Source: Amycolatopsis sp. QT-25 (GTDB taxonomy: Bacteria; Actinomycetota; Actinomycetes; Mycobacteriales; Pseudonocardiaceae). Taken from it: a stretch of 64,000 nucleotides of DNA. Shown here one piece after another: positions 14,822 through 24,422 of the stretch. The position numbers and the translations under genes are program-made. The stretch covers positions 6,014,001 to 6,078,000 of the forward strand of contig NZ_CP120210.1 of assembly GCF_029369745.1 (NCBI RefSeq), written 5' to 3'. The notes beneath the pieces were generated by a model. That model had not been told where the DNA came from, did not search any database, and saw only the letters and a program-made list of their open reading frames with translations. Position 1 is the stretch's first letter. Every line of letters starts with the position of its first letter.

Positions 14822-17800
14822 TCACGGGCACGGAGGCCGGTAGTCGAGGCCCGGCAGGTGTTGTTCCCACTCGTCGGGCGTGATCCGCGGGTACACGGTC
14901 GCGCAGATGCGTTCGGCGGCCCGTTCGGGGCTGGTTTCCCACAACCGCACGCTGCCGTCCGCGACGGAACCCGCGAGGGTGTGCCCGTCGGGAGCGAACG
15001 CCACCGCGTTGACCCGATCGACGTCGTCGGTCAGGCTCGCCGACTCCCGGACCGTTCCCGGATCGGAGACGTCCCATAGTCGCACGGACCGGTCGTAGCT
15101 GCCGGTCGCGAGAGTCTTCCCGTCCCCGCTGAACGCGACCGAGATGACGTTGTCGGTGTGCCCGGACAGCAGCGCCGCCTGCCGGGGAGCCGCCGGATTC
15201 GTCACGTCCCACAGCCGGCCGGCGCGATCGGCGCTCCCGGTGGCGGCGAGTTCGCCGTCCGGGCTGTAGGCCACCGAGAACACCGTGTCGGAATGCCCCT
15301 CCAGCACCGAGAGCTGCTTCGGAGCCTTCGCCATCGAGATGTCCCACAGCCGCGCGGTGTGGTCCCAGCCGCCGCTCAGCAGGGTGCGGCCGTCCGGGCT
15401 GAACGCGATCGAATGGACGTCGTCCTCGTGCCCGGTGAGCGTGGCGAGTTCGACGGGCCGCCGGATGTCGGCCACGTCCCACAGTTTCACCGTGTGCCCG
15501 CTGCCCGCGGTCGCGAGCGTCCGGCCGTCGGGACTGAACGCGACCGGGTCGATCTCCTCGTCCGGCCGGTAGAAGACGCCGGTGTCGACCGGCTTCCGCG
15601 GATCGGTGACGTCGATCAGCCGCATCGTGTGGTCCCAGGAGCCGGCGGCGAGCGTCCGGCCGTCCGGGCTGAGCGCGAGACCGCAGACCCCTTCGCCGAA
15701 ACCCGCGATCTTGCCCAGCTCGCGCGGGTTCCGGACGTCGGCGACGTCGACGAGGCGCACCACCCCGTCCTGGCTGCCGGTGGCCAGCAGTTTTCCGTCG
15801 GAGCTGTAGACCGCGCGGCAGGCCGACCTCGCCGGACCACTGATCGCGGGCCCCGGCAGATCCCACAGCCGCACCGTCTGGTCGTCGCTCGCCGTCACCA
15901 GCGTGCGGCCGTCGGGGGAGAACACCGACCAGACCACGGCCGCGGTGTGCCCGAGGAGCGCCGGTTTTTCGCGTGGCGTCGCGGGATCGGTGATGTCCCA
16001 CAGCCGCGCGGCGCGGTCGAAACCGGTCGTGACCAGCGTCGACCCGTCCGGGCTGAACGCCACGGACCGCACGATGGTCCGGTGCGTGGCCATCGTCCCC
16101 AGCGGTGACGGCGCCAGCGGGTCGGCCACGTTCCACAGGCGCGCGGTCTGATCGATGCTCGCGGTGGCGAGCGTCCGGCCGTCCGGGCCGAACGCCGCGG
16201 AGTGGATCCCGGCCGTGTGCCCGTTCACCACGCCGAGTGGCTTCGTCCCGGCCGGATCGGCGACGTCCCACAGGCGCGCGGTCTTGTCGGCGCCGGTCGA
16301 GACGAGCGTCCGCCCGTCGGGGGCGTAGGCGAGACCGTTGACGTTGCCGGTGTGCCCGGTGAGGGTGGCCGCGAGCACCGGTTTCGCGGGATCGCGGACG
16401 TCGAACAGGCGCACGGTGCCGCCGCCGTCCGCGGTGGCGAGCACCGCCGCCTTCGGACTGAACGCCACCGCGTTGACCCGGCTCGGATGCTCCCCGACCA
16501 CCACGCCCGGCACGGGCCGGGCCGGATCGGCGACGTTCCACAGCCGCGCGGTCTTGTCCCAGCCCGCCGTCGCGACCACGCCACCGTCGGCGCTGAACGC
16601 CACCGAGTTGACGTTCTCGGTGTGCCCGGACAACGTGGCCAGTTCCTTCGGACGATGGGGGTCGCCGACGTCCCACAGCTTGGCCGTGTGGTCCCAGCTG
16701 CCGGTCACCAGCACCCGGCCGTCGCCGCGCAGGGCGGCCGCGTTGACGCGGTGGCCGTGTCCGCTGACCGTGGTCGAGTACGGCGTTTCGAACATCCCGA
16801 GCACGCTGCCGCGGGTGTCCACGCTCGGATCGACGCGGTACGCCGCCAGCGCGAGCTGCGCGGCCAGCGCCGGATTCGTCGGCCGCATCTCGATGGCCTG
16901 CCCGGCGACCTTCTGCGCGAGGGCGTTGTTGCGCTGGCTCGTCGCGGTCTGTTCGGCCCGGACGGCGTACACCATCGCGGCCGTCGCCAGTACCAGCAGC
17001 ACGGCCAGGAGCGCGACCAGCTGGCGCAGCCGCCGGGTGCGGCGGCGCGCGACGGTCTGTTCGTGGTTTTCGATCGCCACGCTCGCGTCGAGGAACCGGC
17101 GTTCGCGCTGCGAGAGCGCGCTGTCGTGCTCCGCCGCCCATTCCCTGGCGATGGACAGCCGCGCCCCGCGGTAGAGCCAGCCGTCGTCGCGGCCGACCGA
17201 TTCCCAGGCGTCGGTCGCCTCGGTGAGCTGACGGTGCACGCGCAGGCCCTCACGGTCCTCGGCGAGCCACTCGCGCAGGCGCGGCCAGCCCCGGATCAGC
17301 GCCTCGTGCGCGATCTCGATGCCGTTGTCGTCGAGGGTGACCAGCCGTGACGACGCCAGCCTGTCCAGCACGACGGCGACGTCCGGGTCGTCCGCGTCCA
17401 CCTCGTCGCGGGTGATGCGGCGTTTGGTGTCCTCGGTGCCTTCGCCGAGCGCTGTCATCCGCAGGAAGATCTGGTTCGCCAGCCGTTGCTGGTGTTCGCT
17501 CAGCGCGGTGAAGGTGTGCTCGGAGGTCTGCGCGACCGACCGTTCGATCCCGCCGGTGGACTCGTAACCGGTGAGGGTGAGGGTGTTGCCGTGGCGGCGG
17601 CGCCAGGTCTCCAGCAGCGCGTGCGAGAGCAGGGGCAGTACGCCGGGCTGCCCGGTCGCGTCGGCGACGAGCCGCGAGACCAGCGCGTTCTCGACGCGGT
17701 ACCCGGCGTCGATGGCCGGCCGCGAGATGGCCTGGCGCAGCTCTTCGGTGCTCATCGGGCCGACGAGGATCTGCGCGTCCTGCATGGCCTCGACCAGCTC

Positions 17801-18637
17801 GGGATGCCGGGCGCAGTGCGTGTAGAAGTCGGTGCGGATGCCGAGGACGACCCTGGTCCGGCTCTCCGGTTCGGTCGTCGCGGTGACGAGCGCGGACAGG
17901 AAGGCGGCCCGCTCGTCGGCGTCCTGGCAGAGCGTGAAGACCTCTTCGAACTGGTCGACGACCAGCACGACGTCACCCTCGCGGTCGGCGACCAGCTGAC
18001 GGGCGGCGAGGCCGAGGTTGCGCGGATGTCCGGTGAACTCGGCGAGCAGCCCGCCGGGCGCCAGCCCGAGCGCGGCGCCGAACTGGACGGCGCACTCCTG
18101 CAACGGCCGCGAACCGGGGGTCATCAGCAGGGTCACGGACGTCTCACCCACCGCCGGGAGCAGACCTGCCCGGAGCAAGGACGACTTACCGGAACCGGAA
18201 GCGCCCAGAACGGCCAAGAATCGTTGGTCCGAAAGCCGGGTGAGGAGTTTTCGGACAAGTCGTTCGCGACCGAAGAATCGGCTCGCGTCCTCGGGTCCGA
18301 ATGCGGTCAGGCCGATATAAGGGGCCGATTCCCCATTCAGCGGGGCAACCGGTGAATCGCTGACTCCGGTGCGCGTCCGCTCGGTCACCTCATGCCAGCG
18401 GGCCTGCCACTCCTCCTCGGGACCGCCGCACGCCCGGACGTAGGCCAACGTGACCGCCAAGCTGGGCATCTTCTTCCCGCCGGCGGCTTCGGAGAGGGTG
18501 CCCGCGGAGTAATGGGCACGCCTGCCCAGCTCGCGGTACGTCGGATTTCCGGCCTTCTCCCGCAGCCGCCGGAGATCGGCGGCGAACTCCAGTAACGGAT
18601 CGTCCCCGGGATCCAAAGGTCGCTCCGGACGCGGCAC
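14822..18637 (-). CDS. HTH-STAND NTPase (nSTAND1) with 14 WD40 repeats
   Basis: This is a 1271-residue signal-transduction ATPase. Order: an XRE-like helix-turn-helix (residues 15-80, TYRELGRRAHYSAGTLSEAA), an nSTAND1 NTPase with YIGLTAFGPEDASRFFGRE, Walker A LGASGSGKSSLLRAGLLP and Walker B VVLVVDQFEEVF, a winged-helix/helical region to about 570, one membrane helix (RQLVALLAVLLVLATAAMVY), then fourteen WD40 repeats, each with a GH...SPDG...RLWDV pattern. Fourteen blades would form two seven-bladed propellers outside or on the membrane. STAND proteins oligomerise on signal binding and often act in signalling or defence. The GTG at 18637 has an AAAGGA site upstream. The target is unknown. Confidence 0.88.
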   Translation of the reverse strand: MPRPERPLDPGDDPLLEFAADLRRLREKAGNPTYRELGRRAHYSAGTLSEAAGGKKMPSLAVTLAYVRACGGPEEEWQARWHEVTERTRTGVSDSPVAPLNGESAPYIGLTAFGPEDASRFFGRERLVRKLLTRLSDQRFLAVLGASGSGKSSLLRAGLLPAVGETSVTLLMTPGSRPLQECAVQFGAALGLAPGGLLAEFTGHPRNLGLAARQLVADREGDVVLVVDQFEEVFTLCQDADERAAFLSALVTATTEPESRTRVVLGIRTDFYTHCARHPELVEAMQDAQILVGPMSTEELRQAISRPAIDAGYRVENALVSRLVADATGQPGVLPLLSHALLETWRRRHGNTLTLTGYESTGGIERSVAQTSEHTFTALSEHQQRLANQIFLRMTALGEGTEDTKRRITRDEVDADDPDVAVVLDRLASSRLVTLDDNGIEIAHEALIRGWPRLREWLAEDREGLRVHRQLTEATDAWESVGRDDGWLYRGARLSIAREWAAEHDSALSQRERRFLDASVAIENHEQTVARRRTRRLRQLVALLAVLLVLATAAMVYAVRAEQTATSQRNNALAQKVAGQAIEMRPTNPALAAQLALAAYRVDPSVDTRGSVLGMFETPYSTTVSGHGHRVNAAALRGDGRVLVTGSWDHTAKLWDVGDPHRPKELATLSGHTENVNSVAFSADGGVVATAGWDKTARLWNVADPARPVPGVVVGEHPSRVNAVAFSPKAAVLATADGGGTVRLFDVRDPAKPVLAATLTGHTGNVNGLAYAPDGRTLVSTGADKTARLWDVADPAGTKPLGVVNGHTAGIHSAAFGPDGRTLATASIDQTARLWNVADPLAPSPLGTMATHRTIVRSVAFSPDGSTLVTTGFDRAARLWDITDPATPREKPALLGHTAAVVWSVFSPDGRTLVTASDDQTVRLWDLPGPAISGPARSACRAVYSSDGKLLATGSQDGVVRLVDVADVRNPRELGKIAGFGEGVCGLALSPDGRTLAAGSWDHTMRLIDVTDPRKPVDTGVFYRPDEEIDPVAFSPDGRTLATAGSGHTVKLWDVADIRRPVELATLTGHEDDVHSIAFSPDGRTLLSGGWDHTARLWDISMAKAPKQLSVLEGHSDTVFSVAYSPDGELAATGSADRAGRLWDVTNPAAPRQAALLSGHTDNVISVAFSGDGKTLATGSYDRSVRLWDVSDPGTVRESASLTDDVDRVNAVAFAPDGHTLAGSVADGSVRLWETSPERAAERICATVYPRITPDEWEQHLPGLDYRPPCP

Positions 18638-18810
18638 CCTCGATCCTTTCTTTTCAGTGGTTTTCCCACGGTCGCATTCGGGGCCACCGTACCGTGGAAA
18701 GAGTGGAACTCCGGCGCGTACCGGGTACATCGAGTCGGTTGATTTCGATCGCTTGCCAGGTGCTCGACGTCACGGGAAGGGATCGGGGACCCGCCGCGTT
18801 GTACCGCAGC

Positions 18811-19806
<996 letters not shown>

Positions 19807-19846
19807 GAACCGCTCGCGTGAAGGCCCCTCCCCCCGGCTGAGTACC

Positions 19847-19889
19847 TGAAGGCCCCTTCCTCGCGCCTGACGCGAGGAAGGGGCCTTCA
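19847..19889 (+). terminator. 19-bp palindrome after the LLM oxidoreductase gene
   Basis: Arms TGAAGGCCCCTTCCTCGCG (19847-19865) and its exact complement (19871-19889) flank a five-base loop. It lies 40 bases after the stop, so it probably ends the transcript. It belongs to the TGAAGG...CCTT palindrome family of this window. Confidence 0.7.
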
Positions 19890-19900
19890 CGCGCTGACCG

Positions 19901-19940
19901 CCGTCCCGTGCCATCTCGTGCCATCTCGTGCCATCTCGTG
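19901..19940. repeat. 10-bp tandem repeat CCATCTCGTG
   Basis: Three exact copies of CCATCTCGTG (19911-19940) follow one diverged copy CCGTCCCGTG (19901-19910). The next bases, CCATGAAAGG, begin the adjacent palindrome, so the array may have grown by slippage from its edge. Confidence 0.85.
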
Positions 19941-19991
19941 CCATGAAAGGTCCTTTACTTGCAAAATTCGCAAGTAAAGGACCTTTCATGG
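19941..19991. repeat. 22-bp perfect palindrome with AT-rich loop
   Basis: Arms CCATGAAAGGTCCTTTACTTGC (described by position: 19941-19962) and an exact complement at 19970-19991 enclose the loop AAAATTC. The stem is unusually AT-rich for this genome. Confidence 0.8.
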
Positions 19992-20021
19992 CGCCCGGAA
20001 GCCTTCCTGCGCCCAAGAAGG

Positions 20022-20054
20022 CCTCCTTGCCTACCTTGAGAGCAGGCAAGGAGG
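20022..20054. repeat. 11-bp palindrome CCTCCTTGCCT
   Basis: Arms at 20022-20032 and 20044-20054 are exact complements around an 11-base loop. It is the third hairpin in the noncoding stretch 19807-20504. Confidence 0.6.
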
Positions 20055-20124
20055 ACCTCACGGACCTCTACGACACGTGGCACCCCGGGCCGGTGGGCGA
20101 GGCAGCACCCGCCGCATGTCAGGT

Positions 20125-20163
20125 AAGGGTCGTTCAGAACGAAAACCCGCCTGAACGACCCTT
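20125..20163. repeat. 13-bp palindrome AAGGGTCGTTCAG
   Basis: Arms AAGGGTCGTTCAG (20125-20137) and its complement (20151-20163) enclose a 13-base loop containing AACGAAAACCCGC. It is the last hairpin before the mce upstream region. From 20164 to 20282 I see nothing recognisable. Confidence 0.6.
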
Positions 20164-20282
20164 TCATGACACTGAAGCGAGCCGGTCGCCGCCACCCTTG
20201 AGGACCGATCGCGACCGCCCCCACCCCGAACGGACCAACGCCCCGCCGAGCACGAAAGAACGGACAACATCCACGTTCGCCT

Positions 20283-20353
20283 TTGTCACAGAAGAACAAG
20301 AATTCACCGGTTACCAGGACGTGACGTCTTGATCACACCGAAGTTCTTGTCAC
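20283..20353 (+). promoter_or_regulatory. Two TTGTCAC boxes upstream of the mce operon
   Basis: TTGTCAC occurs at 20283-20289 and again at 20347-20353, 64 bases apart, about 150-220 bases before the first YrbE gene. The same heptamer forms a palindrome in front of the PucR-type regulator gene (35276-35293). I infer a shared operator; binding is not shown by sequence alone. Confidence 0.4.
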
Positions 20354-20407
20354 CAGGCGGGCACGTGATTAGCGTACCGACCAGTAGCAAACCGCACGGT
20401 AACACCC

Positions 20408-20425
20408 CGTTGATCCTATTCAACG
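20408..20425. promoter_or_regulatory. Inverted repeat CGTTGA-N6-TCAACG upstream of the mce operon
   Basis: The 18-mer CGTTGATCCTATTCAACG is an inverted repeat with 6-base arms, centred about 90 bases before the yrbE start. Its size fits a dimeric regulator operator. No nearby regulator is clearly linked to it. Confidence 0.35.
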
Positions 20426-20504
20426 ATTCCGTTCCGCCATTCGGAGCAAAGGAATTGCGCAAGCTGGGGTGTCTTCGCCGTGCCCGGAAAACGGGAGGGT
20501 CGGC

Positions 20505-21299
20505 GTGGGCGTCCGGACTAACGCACCCTCATTCCCCGGCGCGGGTGCGCTCCGGGAGACCGGCAGGCTGTACTCACTCGGTCTCGACGTCGTCCGGTTG
20601 ACCTTCCGGCGGCCGTTCCAGGCCCGCGAGCTGATCCAGCAGTTCTGGTTCATCGCGAGTGTGTCGATCCTGCCGACGGCGCTGGTCGCGATCCCCTTCG
20701 GCGCGGTGATCGCGTTGCACATCGGCTCGCTGACCGCGCAGATCGGCGCGCAGTCCTTCACCGGCGCGGCCAGTGTGCTGGCGATCATCCAGCAGGCCAG
20801 CCCGATCGTGACCGCGTTGCTGATCGCGGGCGCCGGCGGCTCGGCGATGTGCGCGGACCTCGGGTCCCGCACGATCCGCGAGGAGATCGACGCGATGGAG
20901 GTGCTCGGGGTCTCCCCGATCCAGCGCCTGATCGTGCCGAGGGTGCTCGCCGCGATGGGGGTCGCCGCATTCCTCAACGGAATGGTCAGCGTGGTCGGCG
21001 TCCTCGGCGGCTATTTCTTCAACGTCATCATGCAGAACGGGACACCGGGTGCGTATCTGGCCAGTTTCTCCGCGCTCGCGCAACTTCCGGACCTCTGGAT
21101 CAGCGAGATCAAGGCGGTCGTCTTCGGTTTCGTCGCGGCGATCGTCGCCTCTTATCGCGGGCTCAATCCGAAAGGCGGCCCGAAAGGCGTCGGTGACGCG
21201 GTGAACCAATCCGTGGTCATCACGTTCCTCCTCCTGTTCCTGTTGAACCTCGTGCTGACGACGCTTTACCTGCAGCTCGTCCCGGCGAAGGGCAGCTGA
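20505..21299 (+). CDS. YrbE-type permease A of an Mce lipid transporter
   Basis: This 264-residue MlaE/YrbE family permease has five or six membrane helices. Its signature segments are FWFIASVSILPTALVAIPFG, QASPIVTALLIAGAGGSAMCADLGSRTIREEIDAMEVLG and VPRVLAA, the loop that contacts the ATPase. With the second YrbE protein it would form the membrane channel of an Mce lipid importer. I chose the GTG at 20505, six bases after a GGAGG site; the frame is open back to 20469. It opens a ten-gene operon with overlapping starts and stops. The ATPase (Mkl/MceG) is not in the window, as is usual. Confidence 0.92.
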   Translation: MGVRTNAPSFPGAGALRETGRLYSLGLDVVRLTFRRPFQARELIQQFWFIASVSILPTALVAIPFGAVIALHIGSLTAQIGAQSFTGAASVLAIIQQASPIVTALLIAGAGGSAMCADLGSRTIREEIDAMEVLGVSPIQRLIVPRVLAAMGVAAFLNGMVSVVGVLGGYFFNVIMQNGTPGAYLASFSALAQLPDLWISEIKAVVFGFVAAIVASYRGLNPKGGPKGVGDAVNQSVVITFLLLFLLNLVLTTLYLQLVPAKGS

Positions 21300-22162
21300 T
21301 GGTCACGACGACGCCTCCCCCCACGAACACCCGGGCGACGCGGGTCCGCGAAGCCGTCGATCGCCGGTTCGGGTTCCTGGACACGCTCGGCGACCAGATC
21401 CTCTTCTTCCTCAAGGCACTCGCCTGGGTGCCGCGCGCGGTGCGCCGCTATCTCCGCGAGATCACCCGCCTGCTGGCCGAAGTCAGCTTCGGCAGCGGCG
21501 CGCTCGCGGTCATCGGCGGCACCATCGGGGTGATGATCGGGATGACCGTGTTCACCGGCACGGTCGTCGGGCTCCAGGGGTACTCGGCGCTCAACCAGGT
21601 CGGCACGTCGGCGTTCGCCGGCTTCGTCTCCGCGTACTTCAACACCCGTGAGATCGCCCCGCTCGTGGCCGGGCTGGCCCTGTCGGCCACCGTGGGCTGC
21701 GGCTTCACCGCGCAGCTGGGCGCGATGCGGATCTCCGAGGAGATCGACGCGCTGGAAGTGATGGGCATCCCCAGCGTCCCGTACCTGGTGACCACCCGGA
21801 TCATCGCGGGATTCCTGGCGGTCATCCCGTTGTACGCGATCGGCCTGCTGACCTCGTATCTCGCGTCACGCCAGATCACCGTCTGGTTCTACGGTCAGTC
21901 CGCGGGCACCTACGACCACTACTTCCTGCTGTTCCTGCCGCCGGGCGACGTGCTCTGGTCGTTCGGCAAGGTGCTGGTCTTCAGTGTCGTGATCGTGCTC
22001 GCCCACTGCTATTACGGCTTCCGCGCCAGCGGCGGCCCGGCGGGCGTCGGCGTCGCCGTCGGACGCGGGGTGCGGACCGCGATCGTGGCGGTCAGCGTGC
22101 TGGACTTCTTCCTCAGCCTCGCGATCTGGGGCGCGACCACGACGGTGCAGGTGGCCGGATGA
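21299..22162 (+). CDS. YrbE-type permease B of an Mce lipid transporter
   Basis: This 287-residue MlaE/YrbE permease is the partner of the preceding gene, whose stop it overlaps by one base (TGATG). It carries TVFTGTVVGLQGYSALNQVG, NTREIAPLVAGLALSATVGCGFTAQLGAMRISEEIDALEVMG and a C-terminal set of helices ending SLAIWGATTTVQVAG. The EEIDALEVMG stretch matches the ATPase-coupling motif EEIDAMEVLG of the first permease, showing that the two are paralogues. Confidence 0.93.
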   Translation: MVTTTPPPTNTRATRVREAVDRRFGFLDTLGDQILFFLKALAWVPRAVRRYLREITRLLAEVSFGSGALAVIGGTIGVMIGMTVFTGTVVGLQGYSALNQVGTSAFAGFVSAYFNTREIAPLVAGLALSATVGCGFTAQLGAMRISEEIDALEVMGIPSVPYLVTTRIIAGFLAVIPLYAIGLLTSYLASRQITVWFYGQSAGTYDHYFLLFLPPGDVLWSFGKVLVFSVVIVLAHCYYGFRASGGPAGVGVAVGRGVRTAIVAVSVLDFFLSLAIWGATTTVQVAG

Positions 22163-23418
22163 GCCGGCGCGGGCTGCGCAAGGCCGGGGTCAGGACCGCC
22201 GGGGTGCTGTTCCTCGTGGTGATGTCCGCCCTCGTGCTGTTGTCGATCAAGATCTACCGCAAGGATTTCGTCGAATCCGTGCCGGTGACACTGCAGGCGG
22301 ACCGTGTCGGCAACCAGTTGCGCGTGGGCGGGCAGGTCAAGGCGCGCGGTGTGGTGGTCGGCGAGATCCGCGACGTCCGCGCGACGCCGGGCGGCGCGGA
22401 GATCGACCTGGCGATGGAACCCGGCAAGGTTTCGCGGCTGCCGAAGAACGTGTCCGCGCTGCTCGTGCCGAAGACCCTGTTCGGCGAGCGGTACGTGCAG
22501 CTGTCCATCCCGGACGCGGCACCGGCCGAACCGTTGAGCGCGGGCGACGTGATCACCCAGGACCGCTCGGCCAACGCGATCGAACTCGAGCGGGTCTTCG
22601 ACAATCTGCTGCCGCTGCTCAAAGCGGTGCAGCCGCAGAAGCTCGCCACCACGCTGACCACGGTCGCCACCGCGCTGGAGGGTCGAGGAGACCAGATCGG
22701 CGACACCCTGGCCACCGCGGCCGAATACCTCCGGCAGTTCAACCCGAACCTCCCGAAGCTGAACGACGACATCCGCGACCTCGCCACGGTCTCGAAGCTG
22801 TACGGCGACATCGCGCCGGATCTGCTCGACGCGCTGAGCGCCTCGGCGGTCACCCTCGACACGGTCGAGGAGAAACGTGCCGAACTGGCGACGGTGTACC
22901 AGCAGGTGACGTCGTCCTCCCAGCACCTCACGACGTTCCTCGTCAACAACCGCGCCAACATCATCGCGCTCGCCGCCGACAGCAGGGCACCGCTGGAGGT
23001 CGCCGCGAAGTACTCGCCGAGTTTCGCCTGCACGCTGGACGCGCTCGCCAAGCTCAAGCCGCAGATGGACAAGGTGCTGGGCGCCGGCACGGACGAACCC
23101 GGGCTGCACGCGGAGATCATCGTCTCGCAACCTCGTGGCAAATACGTACCGGGCAAGGACGACCCGGTCCACGACGCCACCGGTGAACCACGCTGCTATC
23201 CGTCGAATGGCTTGATCGGCCAAGGAATCGAAGCGATCGGCACCGTTTCGACGCCCGGCGCGCAGGGCGATCTCGGCCTGGCGAACTCGCCGCAGGAACG
23301 GCAACTGATCTCCACGCTGGTCGCGCCGTCGATCGGAGTCCCGGCCGACCAGGTCCCCGCGTGGGGCAGCGTGCTCGTCGGCCCGCTCTACCGGGGTACG
23401 GAGGTGACCGTGCGATGA
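22159..23418 (+). CDS. mceA: Mce family protein A
   Basis: This 419-residue substrate-binding subunit has an N-terminal membrane helix (TAGVLFLVVMSALVLLSIKI), an MCE/MlaD beta-barrel domain at about residues 40-125 (QLRVGGQVKARGVVVGEIRD and TLFGERYVQL), and a long helical region that forms the lipid tunnel in hexamers, then a C-terminal part with two cysteines (FACTLD and PRCYPS). The ATG overlaps the YrbE-B stop by four bases. It is the first of six different Mce proteins expected to form a hetero-hexamer across the periplasm. Confidence 0.93.
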   Translation: MSRRGLRKAGVRTAGVLFLVVMSALVLLSIKIYRKDFVESVPVTLQADRVGNQLRVGGQVKARGVVVGEIRDVRATPGGAEIDLAMEPGKVSRLPKNVSALLVPKTLFGERYVQLSIPDAAPAEPLSAGDVITQDRSANAIELERVFDNLLPLLKAVQPQKLATTLTTVATALEGRGDQIGDTLATAAEYLRQFNPNLPKLNDDIRDLATVSKLYGDIAPDLLDALSASAVTLDTVEEKRAELATVYQQVTSSSQHLTTFLVNNRANIIALAADSRAPLEVAAKYSPSFACTLDALAKLKPQMDKVLGAGTDEPGLHAEIIVSQPRGKYVPGKDDPVHDATGEPRCYPSNGLIGQGIEAIGTVSTPGAQGDLGLANSPQERQLISTLVAPSIGVPADQVPAWGSVLVGPLYRGTEVTVR

Positions 23419-24422
23419 GGAACTTCGTGAGCCCGCTGATCAAGGGGCTGATCTTCGTCGTCGTCACGACGCTGGCCACGGTGCTGCTGGCGGTGTCCAT
23501 CACGAACACCGGCCTCGGCGACACCAAGACCTACAGCGCCAAGTTCCTCGACGCGACGTCGCTGAACGTCGGCGACGACGTCCGGATCTCCGGGGTGCGG
23601 GTCGGCCAGATCGAGGAACTCGAGATCGCCGACCACAGCCTGGCCCGCATCCGGTTCTCCCTCGACGCGCAGCGCAGGTTGCCCGCCGACGTGACCGCGG
23701 TGATCAAGTACCGCAACATGGTCGGCCAGCGCTACATCGCGCTCGAACGCGGCAAGGGCACCCGCGAACTCCTGGAACCCGGAGCGGAGATCCCGCTGGA
23801 GCGCACCACGCCCGCGCTGGATCTCACGGAACTGTTCAACGGCTTCAAACCGCTGTTCCAGGCCCTGTCCCCCCAGGACGTCAACCAGCTCTCCGGCGAG
23901 ATCGTCCAGGTATTGCAGGGCGAAGGCGGCACGGTGGAAAGCCTGCTGGCGCACACCGGTTCGCTGACCACCACGCTCGCCGGCCGCGACAAGGTGATCG
24001 GCGACGTGATCACGAATCTGGACACGGTGCTGAAGAGCATCAACGGCAAGGGCGACGCGTTGTCCACTTTGGTCTCCACGCTGAAGGAGCTCGTATCCGG
24101 CCTCGCCGGTGACCGCGCCGAGATCGGGGAGGCCGTCTCCGGGCTCGCCGACCTCACCACCGCCACGGCCGGCCTGCTCGAACAGGGCAGGAAACCGCTC
24201 AAGGACAGCATCGAGGGGCTCGGCCTGCTGGCCGGTCAGCTGACGACCGACGAGGGCAAGGCCGAAGTCGACCGCGTCCTGACCGTGCTCCCTGGGAAAC
24301 TGAACGAACTGGGCCGAATCGGCTCCTACGGATCGTGGATGAACTTCTACCTGTGCTCGTCCGTCCTGCGGACCGAACCTCCGCGCGGGGTACCGGCGAC
24401 GGCGAAGAGGTGCACGGCGTGA
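23415..24422 (+). CDS. mceB: Mce family protein B
   Basis: This 335-residue protein begins MRNFVSPLIKGLIFVVVTTLATVLLAVSI, an N-terminal membrane anchor, followed by the MCE domain (LNVGDDVRISGVRVGQIEEL, NMVGQRYIAL) and a helical region with LLAHTGSLTTTLAGRDKVIGDVI. The C-terminal GSWMNFYLCSS matches the conserved end of MceB proteins. The ATG at 23415 overlaps the mceA stop by four bases; the frame is open upstream but inside mceA. Confidence 0.93.
   Translation: MRNFVSPLIKGLIFVVVTTLATVLLAVSITNTGLGDTKTYSAKFLDATSLNVGDDVRISGVRVGQIEELEIADHSLARIRFSLDAQRRLPADVTAVIKYRNMVGQRYIALERGKGTRELLEPGAEIPLERTTPALDLTELFNGFKPLFQALSPQDVNQLSGEIVQVLQGEGGTVESLLAHTGSLTTTLAGRDKVIGDVITNLDTVLKSINGKGDALSTLVSTLKELVSGLAGDRAEIGEAVSGLADLTTATAGLLEQGRKPLKDSIEGLGLLAGQLTTDEGKAEVDRVLTVLPGKLNELGRIGSYGSWMNFYLCSSVLRTEPPRGVPATAKRCTA

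Noticed and set aside
19941..19991. Insertion-sequence terminal inverted repeats
   Set aside because: The arms are separated by only seven bases, with no transposase and no target duplication; it is a hairpin element.
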